Assembly: GCA_008711295.1 (NCBI GenBank)
Contig: VUYV01000007.1
Coordinates: 9,705,571 to 9,769,570, forward strand
Source of the DNA: Anarhynchus alexandrinus
Lineage: Eukaryota > Chordata > Aves > Charadriiformes > Charadriidae
DNA: 64,000 nt
Reading direction: 5' to 3'
The position numbers and the translations under genes are program-made. The first letter of the stretch is position 1, and each line of letters begins with the position of its first letter. Shown piece after piece: positions 9,700 to 55,578 of this stretch. The notes beneath the pieces were generated by a model. That model was not told where the DNA came from. It saw only the letters and a list, made by a program, of their open reading frames with translations, and ran no database searches.

Positions 9700-12600
9700 G
9701 CTGTCTTTGTATAATGCAAAGTGTAACACTGATGCCTTTTATTGTCATACTGTATTGTGAAGCCCCCTGCTGCCTTAATTTCTTTTTGATTTTCTGATGT
9801 TACTTACTTTCTACTTTCTAGTTCTCTGCTGTATTAAATAGCTTTTTCACAAGAGAGATTATTTTACCACTTGGAATGTTGTACGGTTGGTTGCTTTTCC
9901 TCTCAACTCTTTAGTGTTGCCTTTGCCCTTCTTTGCCCTTCTTGATTATAATAGTACTCCTTGGTTAGGTGTTTACTGTTTTCTGTATAAATATTGATAA
10001 TACTAGACTATATACCAATATTTCTACTTTTGTTTACAGCTTCATCTCTATTTGCTGGGTATATTTCTGTTTTTACTGCCAATAAGTCTTTCTTTTTTAA
10101 GTATCTGATGGAAGTGTGAAGCTCACTGATAGCAGTATGGAATTGAGGCCATCAGTATTTTGTAGTTACCCATTGCAGTTATTCCCGTCATGTAGTCCAG
10201 ACGTGTCTTCTGCTTTTATGTACAGGAGGCTTGACTCAGTTATACTGAACCAAGTAGGGGAGTTCTGCTACTGATTTCAGTTGGGAGGTAGGTCAGGCTT
10301 TAATTATGTAACTTCCCAAAAGCTGTTTTTGCTTGAGGAATGTGGTGACTTTTGCATGCATTGGGGTGGAGCAACTTAAATTGTGTATTTCAGATGTGGT
10401 TGGAAACGTATGCTTCTTCAGTCTTGGGTTGCTTTCTAGGATGAACCAAGTTCAGAAATACTATTCACAGGAAAAGCTGTAACTGGGTATGTATCTTACT
10501 TGAATTGAAAATTCAGTTAGTTTCCCCAAACAGTAAACCCATCTGTGAATGATTCCATGAGCTTTGGGGTTTATGTCCTAATGTTTCCAGAATTCAAAGC
10601 TAAATAATAATGGAATTTTCAAACATGTCTGATAATTTGAGAATTTTTCCTAAACAAGTTGTTAAGCAACTTTTTATTTATTTCATTAATATATTGAAAG
10701 AGTGATTTTAATTTATTTTTTTTCTTTTAGACATAAGATAACATTTCTGAATAGTTTCCAGAGGGAGGGATCTCAACTCAGTTACGTGTTTAAGGGTAGT
10801 AAGTCCTTTTGTCTTTACACTGCAGTTCCTGATAGAGGAATGTAGCTTGGCTGAGGCACTTGAGCATTTTATGTGTGGGGTGTGGTAACATTAGGTGCTT
10901 CTTGTAAATATAAAATGTTATTTGGTGAACAGTCATATTTGAATATAATTGTATTCTAAGAGACTTTTAGTAAGGGTCTATACTTAAATATTTTTAACAT
11001 TGAAACACAACAAGCTTAACTATTAAAAGACTATAAAAGGGGAGAAAATACTGATCTAGAAGCATAATTTAGACCAAAATGAAATTGTTTTAATACATTA
11101 TGATTTTTGTTTTCTTGATTAATTATTTTTTTTCACTTTTGGATAGTTTACTAGGAATGAGTTGCATAAAGGATGCCTTTTTTTATTGGTTCGGGGGAAG
11201 AAATAATGAATAGCAGAGGGAGGAAGGTCACTGAGCTAAGACCTTTCACGCAATCCAGAGACTAGGAAAAAAAATGGAGTTCTGTTTTTAAAGGAAGTTA
11301 GACACCAGCAACCTATACCATTGGAATTAATCTGAGTTAGGTAAATACCTAACTCTTTCAGAAGCTTTGATCTTGATAGTAGGTTACTCTAATGAGCAAG
11401 GCTTGCAAATGAGAAGGGGGAAACAGACTTTATGAGGTGGGAGAATTCTGTGTTCAGTCCTACCAGATATTGTAAATATTAACTGGTAGGCTCTTTTCAG
11501 GTATTCGGCGACCATCCCTGATTTCTAGAGCTTGTAGTTAGTAAAGAAGTGGCAGAGCAAAACTGCTGCTGTGAACAAAATGAGGAAAGAGGTACCTACT
11601 TTTAAAAATTGCCTTGTCATTTATGTTAATGTGCAAAGAATAAACACATATGCCTGTACTGGTGAAAAAAGTGTACCAATCCTGAAGAACAAGACCTGCT
11701 ACTTTGAAGGAAGTTCTAAGCAGCATTTAGCCAGCTGCAGGTCTGCTATTACTAGATGATATGGTTGTCATGTCTCTGTTTGTCATCTTCTGCAATAAAA
11801 GGCATTTCTGTAATATAGAGGAGTCTGTAAAATTTATTTTTTCATGGCAGTTTGCTATCTGATAGCTTTGTCGTTATCACCTGAAGCTGACTTTTCTTAA
11901 TGTTTCACATGGTTCATAGCATGAACTTCAAGATTCCATCTAGAGAAATTATATAGTCAAAATTACATGATCACTTAAGTGTTTTAATTCTTCTGAGCTC
12001 TAAATTGTTTACTCCTATTTATATTTTGCTTTTGTAATTCTTTAGTATTCTTTTTGTTTTAACTCTGATTATTAATCTGTTTATTGATGTATAGCCCTAA
12101 TTCCCTCTCTCAGTGAAGTCTGTATGGTTGTATACCATGTCCCAGTAAGATTTTGATACCACAACTGTTTGACTGTCTTGGCAGAGCCATGCTATGGTTG
12201 TGCTCCATGTTATCCATACTTTGTTTATATGATCAGGAAAATCATAAATACTTGTAAATTAATCATCTTCTAGGGCTTGCTGAAGAGCCCTTTTCTATCC
12301 TTTGTGCCTCTTATTATGCTGCAGCTTCCTAGAGTGCCAGCTCTGTAGCCATGGAGGACATGAGACCTCGTGCTGATCTTGCTATCGCAGCTTGTTGTTG
12401 TGCTCAATGAGTCTAGTTTCCAGTCATGGATTGCTTGGCAGTGTGTATATGGAAAAATCTTCGTTTCCTATTGTTCTGTGGTCTATCAAAATCCTAGAAA
12501 ATTGATATACACAAGTATCTAATCTCAGAGCTGTGGGTGACATTAACAGGCAGGATGTGAAAAATCACTGCTCAGGCATCCCCAGCTCCTTCGTTCAGAT

Positions 12601-13247
12601 GTTTGAGCTGCACATGCAGGTGTATTTTTTTTCCTTAAGTGGTAGTATCTGCCCCAGCAGTCCCTGCTGGCTTGGGTTCTCTCAGTTTTGTAGTTATATA
12701 CTCAGTAAACCTTTGTGTCCATACCATCTTGATGCTTGTCACCTGAGGTAGGCAGTGATCTAAGAACTGCAGTTGACATTCTTGTGGCCAACACATGGTT
12801 CTTTAGGTGTATGTATTCTGCAGATCCCTGTAGTAGGAGTAGTGGGAAGCTGTTCTGTGGGTTGTAGTAAAAGTGACCATATTTGTTTCACCTTGCTGCT
12901 GCTTGGGATAACACTGCAGTAACTGAGGCATTTAAGCTATTAAGCCCACAGAATCCCATGGCAGTGAGTATTAGCTGTGCTATATGGGTGGGAACTGAGA
13001 CAGTGAGGTGGCCTAGGAGAACTGATTTGCTGGTGGTGATGTGGAAGCCATGGCTGACTATGTCTTTCAGATGTGACAAAGTGTCTGAGAGATCCAGTAA
13101 AAAGGAGGAACTGCTTAGTATTTGTTTGAAGGGTTTTTTTGTGTTAAGTTCCTAAGCAAACTTCTTGATCTATTTTCCCGTCTTTACTCTTCTGCTCAAC
13201 TGGTGTACGTAATTCATTTTCTCAATACATCAGCATGGATGAGATGT

Positions 13248-13288
13248 GTTGGGTTTTTTTGTTTGTTTGGGTTTTTTTGGTTTTTTTT
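13248..13288 (+). repeat. G/T-rich low-complexity tract
   Basis: Alternating GGG/GG and T runs (GTTTGTTTGGG, TTTTTTTGG), the same style as the minus-strand tracts at 2282-2337 and 52977-53039. Confidence 0.6.
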
Positions 13289-13428
13289 CAATGTTCTGGT
13301 GACACCTAAAGACCATGTGCCTGGATAGGACTCTGTTTTGTTGCCCAGTATAGGAGGAATGTGATACATAGCAGAGACATATGCCAGAAGTCTGACTGAT
13401 AACCAATGTGTAAAGAAAACTAATTCAT

Positions 13429-13441
13429 GGGGGGGGGGGGG
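13429..13441. repeat. G13 homopolymer
   Basis: A run of 13 G in AP1G1 intron 1. It could form a G-rich structure and is prone to length error. Confidence 0.9.
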
Positions 13442-16400
13442 AATCCACATTATTTACATGAATGCTTTATATGGAAAAACTTAATGGGATTCTCGTGTTG
13501 AAATCTGAGAGGAATACTCTTAAACTGAAATGTCACAGGAACTCTTGGAACAAATAGGTAGAATTGGCAATAAATTGCCAATAGAAAGTGAAGTTCACCA
13601 GTATCTCTGAAGGAACTCAGAATTGTTTGACATGTAAATCTGGTTTGTCACTATCTTAACACTTAATTTACAACACAAGTAGGTGGTAGTTTGTGTGATG
13701 CCAATTTTTAGAAGGGGCTACAGGGGAGGACCCTGGAACTGCATGGTTCTTGACAAGTTCTTAGTAAATGGATAAAGGTTGTCTGGATTATAAAATTGTT
13801 GGATTTTTTAGAATTCTTGACAGAGCCTCTAGCCTAAGGTTTTTATTGCATTATAGCAAAGTTTTTCAAGGGAGATCTTATTGTGAATTAATAACTAGCT
13901 AAGGAAGAAACAAAAGTGACCAGACAATGATAGAAAATTTGTCTGCTTTTGTAATAGGAAGATGTTATTGAGAGGCACTCTGCAAAACTGTGCCATTAAG
14001 CGTGTTCATAAAGCAATCTGGAGGAGTGAATAGTGAGGTGACAGTTTCATCCTGAAGCTGTGGAAGGATTTTGTGATAGTAAGGAAGTATGCGATAAGAT
14101 GGTAAAACGAATTAATTGTCAATAAATGCAAAGCAATGCCTATGCTGAAAAGAAATTACTATGAAGATAAATACACAGTGAAAGGCTCTAAATAAGTTGT
14201 CACTCAAGCCGGAGGTCTTCGAGCTCTATGGACGATCTTTATTAAAAATGTCAGCTTAACAGTAGCCAAACAGGCAGAGTGAGTTTAAACATTTTTAACT
14301 TCAAGTGCAAAGAATAAAAAGATCTTTTATAAAACTCATGGTGCTTGCATTGCTTGAATACTTTTTATAGGTCTACTCTTTGTTTAAAAAAAAAAAAAGT
14401 GGAATTCAGAGAGGTACAGATATGAAGGAATTGTGCAATGGTTCCATACGGGAAGAGATTAGAGTAGGACTCTACTGCTTATAAAGGGAGGTGGCTGAGG
14501 TGTAGATACAATTAAAGGCTGTAAAATCATAAATGACATAAAATCAATTAATAGGTGATGAGTACTTCCTTTCTTATGGTGTAAGAATTTCATTTAGTAT
14601 CCCTTACTTGGTCAGACAGCAGGTTTAAAGCAAAAAATAATTTTTCATGGCATTTATAGTTAAACTGTGCAAATTATTACCATAGGTAGGAATGGGGAAA
14701 AGGTTGGATGCTTTCAAAAATTGATTAGATAAATCCATAGATCTGCAGAAAGATATTGTCTGTGGTTCAGGAAGTCCCTTAAATTGCAGCAAATCTTGGA
14801 AGCAGGGAAGGTATCGAGGAGACGTACTTTCTCTATTACTTCCCCTATACCCCTCCTGCTTCCCATCCTGAGACAGGGTACTGGGTTAGATCAGTTTTAT
14901 GCCTTACCTGGCATGGCTGCTGTTGCTCTCTGCAGTTTCCCCTTTGTGCCCTGTAGCGCATCAATACAGGGCAACAGATATTTAATCATACAGTCTATTA
15001 GTGAGAAAGCTCTCACCCTATTATTTGAATTGTTTGGGTGTATGCATATTGTGTCATGTAAACAGTCATGCTTAACAGAAAATCAGCAGGAATTACCCAA
15101 GGTATATGACGTTAAAGATCTGTTGGCATTATAATAGACGTTGGAATAGTTGATAATAGGTAAATGTTAATCTCTTCTGGAAAGTTTCTGAATTTGTGTT
15201 CTCATGTCCAAAGTTCCATCGCACCTGCAATATCTACCACTTAAGCTTACTTGAAATGTCTGACAATTTAAAAATTAGATGAGATTTCCAGTGTATTAGC
15301 ATGCAAAAGAGTCTTAAACTCACTGAAGGCAGAAATCAAATACCTGACGTAAGAATTTCTTGGTAGTAAGAGAATGCTTTCTTGTGGAGGGGAAAAAGCC
15401 GACCTAATACATGGGAATTACATTGAAATGCTATGAGTGTGTGCACAAGAAAGGAACTCAAGCCTCAAGGAACAAGCATGTGAAGTGATCGACACACACA
15501 CACATATTTTATTTAGATGGGTGTGAAACTTTTTATGGGAAGAATTCAAAGGTATTTTAAAAAAAGCTGAATGATTTAATTTTTTTTTTTTAAGACTGAG
15601 TATGGAGTTGCAGCACAAGGACGGAGGTTCTGAATGTTGGAAAATAAATCATTGCTTTGTCTTTTGCCCTTCATGTTTCTGCTTGTTTTCCTGTGATTAT
15701 GATGTGAGGAGGAAAAATAATCTTTACAGTGTGGCTTGCTGATTGTTTATTTATGCAGGGACATTTGTAAATATAGACTATTCATTTAGTTCATTGGCTG
15801 GATGATGTTAGAATGATGTTAGAATTTGGGAGGGGGTTGTATCCTACGTTATTGCAGAATAACTTCCTAAGTAGACAAGCCTCATGCCTTAAGTTTTATT
15901 CAGAGCTTCAGCTCTGAAGGCAGACTCTAAGGCTAGGCTTATGCAAACAAGTTTTTGGGATATGTAGTTCAGTGTCATTAGCAGCAAGTGAACAAGTCTC
16001 CAGTGAGAGCACACAGTTAATCTGTGTTTCGCCCTTTTCGCTAAGAGTAAACTACTGCAGAGTAAAGCAACACAACCAGACAACAGCTAGGAAACAACTA
16101 GTACATGCTATATTGGAATTCCAGCTTGCAATAATTAACTCCTGCCCAGTTACCTTAATTTTACATGCCATTTAAATCCATGTTTTTAGTTGTTTCCTTT
16201 TTTTTATATTTCTAAGTTGCTCATTCTGGAATTTCCCAAGCAAGCTATTCATCAGAGGCAGGATTTTAGAAAAGTATTTTGGTCTCTTAGCGTAGGTATC
16301 AGCTGTAGGGTAGGCAATGGGTAGGATTAAACTAGCTTTTATTTTAAAAGCTTTGAAACCTTCATGCTTCTGTCTGACTTCCTGTACGAGTGCTGGGGAG

Positions 16401-16692
16401 TGCCCTTTTATTTTGAAGATGTATATTTTGTTGCACTGGTGAAAATAGTCTTCCAGTTTGGCCAAATAATATTTGCAAAAATGATTTGTACATGCTCCTT
16501 TGAGACTTGCACTTCAGCAACCGAAATCTCCAGAGTCTGTGTACAACAGGTTTTTCTAATGTGCTGGAAAAGCGAAGGTGACGTACAATGAATTCCTCTG
16601 GTTTTCAAGTTTGTTTTTAACCATGCTACTGAAGCAGTCTTTATTTTCTTAATTCTTCTACTTATATAATTGTAGGTCAAGAAAGAAAATAA

Positions 16693-49392
<32,700 letters not shown>

Positions 49393-50502
49393 GGCTCTGG
49401 CATCATTCTTATTCTCACCCCACCCAATCAAAAGAACTCTGGGAAGAAGGTTGTGATCCTTGGCAATCCCCCAAACTGCACCATGGGCATGGGGAACAGA
49501 TGAGACCTGCTGATGAGGAGGAATTTTCCTGAAGTGATTGCTGACTTTGAAGCATATCTGTTAAGACTAATCTCCTCTCCTCCGCTGATGAGGCTGGTGG
49601 CTTGTGGAGGCTACTGTGCACTCCCTCACACATGCATTCACAGCCAGAAGCAACATTCCCTTCTCCCCTCCTCTCCTTCCCCTCCCCCCTGCAAAGAAAC
49701 ACAGCCTGGTTGGAAGAGAAGTCTGGAATTTCTAGCAGGGAAACTTTCTTCTCTCTGCAGCAAGTGAACAGCTGCCCCTTCTTTCTGCTGTCTTTTTCCC
49801 CTGGGGTGGGCAAGGCGTGTTGTCGTTCATCACTAGCTGGATTCCTTCAGGCACTTTCATATGGGGCTCAGACTGGGGACTTGGGGAATGTCAGGCTGCC
49901 CTGCCTCTTTCTTCTCGTATCCCCTATGTCTGAAGGGGCTGGAGGCTTCTTACGGCTATTCAGTGCATTATTGTATACACCCACCTCTTAGTTATGTGAT
50001 ACATACCAAGAGCAAGTTAGGCCTTGGGAGTTCATTTGCAAACCTGGGACAGTGCAGGAGAAGAGGTGCTGGTGGGAGTTGATAAAATTGCTTTGGTGCT
50101 GTACTTGGAAATGAAGACCTTACACTTGAATTTTCTTTCTTTCCATCAATAGCTACAGCCATGCAGATTCACAGATAGTCTTCTGTACCTTCCCCAAAAG
50201 TGTGGTGATGTATGAGAGATGTAGAGATCCGAGGAGCAGCTGGTTTTCTACCACAGACGGTTTCAAAGCCTTTTAACCCATTAGGTGTGGTTTATGGGTA
50301 GAAAAGATATACTCAATTTTGTAGATCAGTCTTTGAGGGCTCTGTTCCTGCTCATCAGAGACTATGCTGCAAAGTTGCTCTTCCCAGTTATTCCAGACCT
50401 TCTCCCCAATTTAATTTCCAGAGCCTGTTGTAGACCCCCAGGATTCCATTTGAGTTACTTCTGACTGGGATATTTGTGTTGTATCTGTAATATTGGCACT
50501 GA

Positions 50503-50508
50503 AATAAA
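50503..50508 (+). promoter_or_regulatory. AP1G1: Proximal AP1G1 poly(A) signal
   Basis: AATAAA 1.1 kb after the stop, followed within about 50 nt by a T/G-rich stretch. Confidence 0.55.
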
Positions 50509-52976
50509 GACCATGCGGTTTAAAGAGACCTTTTCCCATTTTGTTACTTAATTGATCCTTGTAGTTTGCTCCTTGCTCCCCTTTCAGAGAAATGTGCTAG
50601 TTCAGGTTCAGACAGAAAGCAACTAAACTGTTTTTTGAATGGAAGCCGATCATTTGAGTATCTAGACCCAAAGATGTGAGGTCCAGTACTCTTCTAAGCT
50701 TACAGCTGTGTTCAGTTATGCTTCCTAGAGTGACCTGTTGCTGAGGTAGTAGAGTTCCATGAATTCTCATGGAGGTGATGCATAAAGGCGAGGACATAAA
50801 GCACAGATGCTCAGCACTTTTCAGGAAGGAAGAGGGGAGGATAGATCTTAGATCTTCATCCATGAGTGTGCTGGTAAGCTGAAGGTACTCCAGCTTCCAA
50901 CCAGCTTTCTCAAAAGAAACGGCACATCTGCTTTATTTCTGTTATGGGGCTTTCCAGATAGAGATCATTCAGTGCTCTGGTGGCAATTAGACATGGCTTT
51001 TTGTGTCTGCAAGAGTGCTAACACTAGGCTCCAGTCCTTGCCAAAAACACTGCAAGAGTGGTGCACAGTGTACTTAGGGAAAATTGAAGACCTATTCTGC
51101 CCTTGAATCAGGAGCAGGAGGCCGCTAAAGGTTGTTCAGTCTGCTTTGGTTTTAACTGTGTTAAGTAATATAATGTAAGACTGACTATCACTGACTTAAG
51201 TGCTGGTCTGTGTAGTGGAATAAGTTTAGCTTCTCTTGGAGGGCATTTTTTCTGCCTTATTGATTAAACAGGTTTGGGCTTTTGGATTAGGAAAGAGCTT
51301 TATTATTCTACTGGAACTGGCATCAGCATTGGGTTATAAAATCTAGAAGAATGATGTATGATTTCTTTAAAAGTAACTCTGGGTTGTGGCAGGGTGATGC
51401 CTTGGCTATCAGTGGTGAGATAGATACTGTGCTTCAGGTAGAAGTATCATGAAGCAGGCAGTCTTGCAGAAAATGGCTGAATCAAAGTCCATTTGTAGGT
51501 GCTGAGCACTTACCTTTGTTGCTTTCACTGCATTTGTGACTATTCACCACCCCAATAGCTCAAACTTCTTAGTGTTGAAGGCTAAGCATATTAAATCTAG
51601 ACTCCAGTGCACTCTGAGGTCATCCCAGATATGAAGCTAATGGAAAGTCTTTGCCTTAGTTCCTGAGCGCCCCATAAGCTCTCCCATTCTCTTCACAGAA
51701 TTGTACATGGTCACTTGTACTGAAAGCTGGCACACCTCGATCTCTATTTGGTTTTGCTGAGAAAGAGCACTGGTGATTAGATAGGGAGAAAGAAGTAAAT
51801 GGTGTCTCACCTGTCCAGTTTGTTGCAGCATAGTTGGGAACAGCTCATCTTGTCCCTCTTGTTGCACTTGTTTTCTGTCCCTTGGAGCAGCTGGGTTTTG
51901 GTGTTGGTCTCTGTCTGGTAAGCTTGTAGGGTAATTTCCTACTGTGCTCTTGGCTCCTTCAGCTACCTTTTTGCACAGAGTGTGTTTTGGGAAATAGATG
52001 CTTTGTCGTATACTTCTGAGTTGAGCTGAAGGAGGTGGTGCGCGTACCTGAAATGCATTTTGCTTGAAGCCATCCTTTGGCTATGAAGTACTCCTTCGTA
52101 GCAGCCGAACATTCCTGTTGTCCTTGGAGCTCTTTCTCTTCCCCTTGCTAAGGGATGGGGTACTAACATTACACAGAAAGGCAGGCCAGGTTTCACACAT
52201 TCCCATATCTGCAATACTACATGCCACTGCTTGCTCCTTCACCCCTAAGTAAATCTCTTGAGCTCTGTGCTGCTGCTTTGTTTTCTCACTGGAGAGTACT
52301 TGCATGTCCACATCTGAGGCACTCTGAGGATAGCGTGAGTCTTTCTTCCACCAGTGGAATGCAACAATTCTTACAGGTCTGGTCAACTTTTTCCTTGCTT
52401 CAGAGTAAGGGGAATATAAAGGGAGCAAGATACAGACTTCATGGCTAATCTTACTAATATCTGCATTGGAGACTTCGGAGCCGAGAGAGATTGGATGTCT
52501 GTTTTTTCCAAGTGAATGTATTTTGAGTCAAAAAATGACAGAAAGAATAGTGGCCATAATGGGCCTGAAGGGGAAGGAGACATGGGAAGGTCCTAAGATT
52601 CGACTTTGTCCAGGTTTTGATGGGACAAAATAAGGCCTTGAACAACCTTTTGAAGCAATAGCAGTGAGGGGACTGCCACTTACACAGTACCTTTGATATA
52701 TAACTCAGAAGATGCTGAAACAGCTGGGAAAGGTGATTTAGTACCTTCCCCAAGGCTGGTACTAGCTGCGAGATGGAGCAGCAAAGATGGCTTTTTTTTA
52801 GATCTGCTGGTGCGCTTTCTATGTGTTCATTTTCTACTTGGGGGCTGTGAGGGAAGGAGCTGCTGGACTGCTTCCCTCTGAACTTTCACTCTATTCCTGT
52901 ATATTCCTTTTTCTTTCCTGATGTTGTAATTTGCATTTTGCATAAAGCCCCATCCCACCTCTTTGACAGTATAGTA

Positions 52977-53039
52977 AAAAAACCAAACAAACAAAAACCC
53001 CAAACAAAAAACAAAACAAAACCCCAACAAACCCAACCA
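52977..53039 (-). repeat. G/T-rich low-complexity tract
   Basis: Read on the minus strand it is a mosaic of GGTTTG, GGGGTTTT and T runs, the third tract of this type in the window. Confidence 0.6.
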
Positions 53040-53243
53040 GATTTAAAGTTAAAACATGCCATTTGATCAGGGAGCGTGGTGGCATTTGAACTTCTGCAGA
53101 CCTATTTTTGAGATGTGAAAAATTTAAATAAACGCTGAGTCTTAGGTGAGTGAGGAGCATAACGGATGTAAACATTTACATGGGATGCATTAGACTTCTG
53201 CTGTGTGTATTGTCTTTTGGTTGAAACAAATTATGAAGTGACT

Positions 53244-53249
53244 AATAAA
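53244..53249 (+). promoter_or_regulatory. AP1G1: Distal AP1G1 poly(A) signal
   Basis: AATAAA about 3.85 kb after the stop, with the G/T-rich stretch CTGTGCTTTGTTGC about 25 nt downstream. Another AATAAA is at 53127-53132. Confidence 0.5.
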
Positions 53250-53272
53250 ATGAGTCAATATTCAATGATTTA

Positions 53273-54900
53273 AAACTGTGCTTTGTTGCTTTTTGCAAGT
53301 ACAGTGGGATAGGTCTTACTTGATTCTTAATGTTTGGCCATGACAAGGTCAGATGAGGTGAAATGATCAATAAGGGCAGGATTTGGAAAAACCTTCCAGG
53401 AAATTTTGGAGAGCAAAATGAGCAGACTACACAGTCAAAGTGAAACACCACCCTGAAAGAGAGGTGGTCAACTCCTAGCAGCAATACTTGTCCAGGTGCT
53501 AGAAAGGTGCGATGAGATCTGGACACAAGGAATTTTTTTCCCTGGTGCTTGCAGCCTGTTCTTGGGGTTGGTTATTTGCTGATTAAAAAGCCACCTTTCA
53601 TACTCCGTGTGCCTCTGGGACGAGGATTGTTGTCATCTCGCTGTCCGTTAAAGCAATACACGTGCCTCCTGCTGTAAGGCTCTTCCTTGTGTTTCCTAGT
53701 CAGAGTAATATTTTATTTGATAAATTTTCATGTGTTTTCTAACACATAATTGTGCTTCTCTCTGCAAAGTACGATCTCCTCAGTATTGCCATGTTTCCTT
53801 CCTTTATGGAAATTCTCCTGAGGCAAAGTAGTTACAGCTTTGTAGTTCTGTAGCTACAAGTGTGTTGTAATGGTGCCATTCTGTAGGGAAAACCCAAGGG
53901 AAATTTGATTTACTTTAAAAGTCTCCTCACTTTGTGCCTATTCTCTGGAAGTGTTAAGAACTAGGCGGCCTTTCCTCTGACTGCCTTGGTTTGATGACAT
54001 GAATTAATACAAAGTGCCAGGGAGCACTTTCAACCTTGCTGATAAAAGATGGGTTTTCTGTCAGTTCCTTTTTTTTTTTTTTTAAATAGAAGATTTAAAT
54101 CCAGATAGATAATCAATTAAGATCCAGATACTGGAAAACTTAGAAACGGCATCGGAAACTGCCAGTTTGCATGGCAGCGGTCAGTTGTCTTAGACCTGGG
54201 TTCTGGGCCACGATGGACCACTGGGAAGCTTTTCTTTGGTGTTCTCCAGTGCGTGGGGTGGAAGCCCGGGGAGCGCTGTGTGGGCAGTGTTGTGCACAGC
54301 ACCTGTGCCCAGGAGCAGAGCTGCGGTGCTGTGCAGCAGAGTGCTTGGACAGACTGGGAAGAAGGCAGGAAATGTTTAAAGGAAACATGTAATACACGTG
54401 AAAGTGTTTGGTGCAGTAATAATATGAATGGTGAGAATTTGGAAAGCATGTCTGGACTCAACTCTGAAGTAAGACTGTGAGTTAGTGCAGCAAGAAAGAA
54501 ATGTGAGGATGATGGGCCAAAGTGTGTTAAAGTTTGGAACCACTGGTGATTATGGGGAAGGCAGGAGGCTTTTTTTATGTGCTTGATGCTGTTCAGGCAT
54601 GAACAGTAGCTATCTTAAAAGCATTAATCGAATTCTGGTAAGCTGTGCAGTGATGATGATTATGATTAGCAGACCGTAAGTTGAGACGTGCTGGAGCTGC
54701 ACCGCACTGGGAGGACGGGGACGTTCAGCTCCTCTGTGCAGCTCCGGCCTCGGGAGGCCGACGGTAACGGCCGCTCTGGAGGTAAGTGACGGCAATCGGG
54801 TGGCAGACGGTTTTAGAGTCCCGAGGTAAGCCTTTTCTTCCTTCCCCAGCTGGTTAGCGAGTAGTTCTCACCTTCCATTTCTGCAGAAGCAGCTGCACAA
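53273..54900. other. Intergenic region between AP1G1 and PHLPP2
   Basis: I see no coding exon. It contains a poly(T) run near 54069-54083 and a locally GC-rich stretch at 54170-54370 with short open frames on both strands that look incidental. A strong donor-like GTAAGT at 54782 could end an alternative first exon. Confidence 0.6.
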
Positions 54901-55233
54901 GTTGCAGTGAGGAAACCGCACCCCCGCGCTGCGCGGGGAGCTCGGCACTGCGCTGCCGCAACGCCCCGCGGCCTCTCCGATCCAGCGCCGGCTCCAGCCC
55001 AGGCCCGAGGCAGGTGCAGTAACGCGGTTCGGCTCAGGGGAGCGTTCCCCTCCCGCCATCCCCGCCGCAGACGGGCCCGGCGGCACCGGAGCCGGGCGGC
55101 CCCTCCGGCGGCGGAAGCCCCGTGCGCTTCCGGGGCGGGGCCTGCGCGGGGGCGGGGNNNNNNNGGAGGGGCCGGGGCGAGTCGTCGCGGCGGGGCCGCT
55201 GAGGCAGTTCGGCGCCTCGACCTTGGCGGGACG
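54901..55233 (+). promoter_or_regulatory. PHLPP2: PHLPP2 CpG-island promoter and non-coding exon 1
   Basis: The stretch is very CpG-rich. GC boxes (GGGGCGGGG) lie at about 55132-55157, with ETS-type cores at about 55111-55118 and 55127-55133. A likely first exon ends ...GGGACG before donor GTAAGG at 55234. The frame leading to that donor is open ([11 protein letters not shown]) and in phase with the coding exon, but it has no ATG between the GC boxes and the donor. A 7-N gap is at 55158-55164. The start site is inferred. Confidence 0.55.
55158..55164. other. Assembly gap (7 Ns)
   Basis: Unknown bases beside the PHLPP2 GC boxes. Frame and spacing across this point are uncertain. Confidence 0.99.
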
Positions 55234-55578
55234 GTAAGGCCGGGCCCGGGTCTGTCAGTGCCCTCGTCTGAGGCGGGCGGCCCGGCGGTCTGCTCTGTCC
55301 GGCCCGCCGGGCCCGGTGCCCGTGGGGTTCCCGCCGGCTCATGGCGGCCCGGTCCCGGGGGGGCGCCGGCGGCGCGGGAGCCCCCAGCCGAGCGTCGCGG
55401 TGGGGCTCTCCGGGCCCGGCCGCCCGCCTCCCCCCGGGCCCGGCCGCGCCGGCGGCCTGTGCAGAGGGGCGGCCTGCGAGCCCGGGCAGGGGCGGTCAGC
55501 TGCGGCCTGGGGGGAGGAGGGCTGTCTGACGGCGGCTCGGAGGCAGCTGCTGACGCTCGGGCTTGGGCTGTCTTGCAG

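Larger units (their letters stand above)
49393..53272 (+). other. AP1G1: AP1G1 3' UTR (3' end inferred)
   Basis: There is no coding similarity after the stop. Poly(A) signals in order are AATAAA at 50503-50508, 53127-53132 and 53244-53249, the last followed by a G/T-rich stretch typical of a cleavage element. A 1.1 kb or a 3.9 kb UTR could therefore both be made. A G/T-rich repeat (minus strand) lies at 52977-53039. The end coordinate is an estimate. Confidence 0.6.

Noticed and set aside
54170..54480. Short open frames on both strands between AP1G1 and PHLPP2
   Set aside because: Low length, no family resemblance, and compositional bias explains them.
54652..54658. GTGATGA, another possible snoRNA C box
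   Set aside because: No D box follows within a normal snoRNA length.
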